Source: Alteromonadaceae bacterium Bs31
Lineage (GTDB): Bacteria; Pseudomonadota; Gammaproteobacteria; Pseudomonadales; Cellvibrionaceae
Direction of reading: 5' to 3'
Assembly: GCA_900177435.1 (NCBI GenBank)
Contig: FXAI01000001.1
Location: 745,361 to 809,360 of the forward strand
DNA: 64,000 bases
Shown: positions 63,895-64,000 of the stretch, piece after piece
How the letters are laid out: every line of letters begins with the position of its first letter
Numbering within the stretch: the first letter of the stretch is position 1
Translations under genes and position numbers: made by a program
Notes under the pieces: generated by a model
Told to the model about the DNA's origin: nothing
Databases searched by the model: none
Seen by the model: the letters and a program-made list of their open reading frames with translations, nothing else

Positions 63895-64000
63895 TTTCAT
63901 CCTGTGTCATGGCCGGTACGCGAAGTGTTAGTTGCGTGCCTCGTCTGTTTTGTAAGGGGCTTAGGGATACTTGCCCACCGAAGGGTTTCAGCCTTTCTTT
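63887..64000 (-). CDS. Histidine kinase, C-terminal end only
   Basis: The last 37 codons of a gene that continues beyond the window end. LKPFGGQVSLSPLQNRRGTQ followed by LTLRVPAMTQD is the G2-box end of a NarX/DesK-type histidine kinase ATPase domain. It overlaps the response regulator start by 8 bases, and the pair forms a two-component system. Confidence 0.75.
   Translation of the reverse strand, partial: KERLKPFGGQVSLSPLQNRRGTQLTLRVPAMTQDEND

Overview
The window looks like chromosomal DNA of a marine, polysaccharide-degrading gammaproteobacterium of the Cellvibrionaceae type (Saccharophagus / Teredinibacter / Cellvibrio relatives). The grounds are: secreted enzymes and lipoproteins with long poly-serine linkers (a GH74 xyloglucanase with two binding modules, and two poly-Ser lipoproteins); uronate and pentoside catabolism genes (uxaB, a GPH-family symporter plus GH43); a flavin-dependent halogenase with a cupin; and the Pseudomonas-like core order valS - hypothetical - holC - pepA divergent from lptF-lptG. 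The species assignment is inference. I saw no rRNA, tRNA or CRISPR array.

Layout. 1-3.4 kb: end of a VWA membrane protein, then tagaturonate reductase uxaB. 3.4-9.4 kb: a nitrogen-scavenging module made of a CmpA/NrtA-type binding protein, a permease, an ATPase and cyanase, divergent from a PAS-PAS-AAA+-Fis enhancer-binding regulator. The intergenic region holds a good sigma-54 promoter for the transporter operon and a cluster of three AACGAA..TTCGTT palindromes upstream of it. 9.5-16.9 kb: htpX, a large phytase-like lipoprotein, the GH74 xyloglucanase and a Pmp3-type peptide. 17-23.3 kb (minus strand): GNAT, ydfG-type SDR, peroxiredoxin-glutaredoxin hybrid, pilU and two tandem paralogous diguanylate cyclases. 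23.8-26.3 kb: symporter and cytoplasmic GH43. 26.3-36.0 kb: an HPt plus degenerate HD-GYP protein and the core valS/holC/pepA/lptFG/RDD block. 36.0-36.8 kb: a gene-free cluster of repeats and small hairpins. 37-45.5 kb: cyclase-FHA protein, DUF3108 protein, zwf, gapA, halogenase-cupin pair and a lipoprotein. 45.8-50.7 kb: HD-GYP phosphodiesterase, coiled-coil periplasmic protein, cytochrome-c/FG-GAP protein preceded by a perfect 28-bp palindrome, and a DUF2058 protein.

50.7-53.4 kb is a decayed accessory zone: a frameshifted DUF4124-like pseudogene starting at an IS-end-like sequence, a GNAT gene, a small conserved protein, and an IS5-type element with a frameshifted transposase between CTAG target duplications. 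53.6-58.6 kb holds three co-oriented exported proteins: a poly-Ser lipoprotein, an alginate-lyase-fold enzyme with a (PVD)n linker and a GlyGly-CTERM tail, and a poly-Ser beta-helix lipoprotein. The last of these is flanked by a pair of inverted repeats of about 168 bp. 59-64 kb: DUF3592 protein, a small conserved protein, a leucine-rich-repeat protein in AT-rich DNA, and a NarL-type response regulator with the end of its histidine kinase.

The genes suggest an organism that attacks plant and algal polysaccharides outside the cell, imports the products, and routes hexuronates and pentosides to central metabolism. Cyanate, or a related nitrogen source, is probably scavenged under sigma-54 control, and several c-di-GMP proteins are present. 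The most system-like candidates are the sigma-54 cyanase module with its Cys/His-rich binding protein, the halogenase-cupin pair, and the inverted-repeat-flanked beta-helix cassette.
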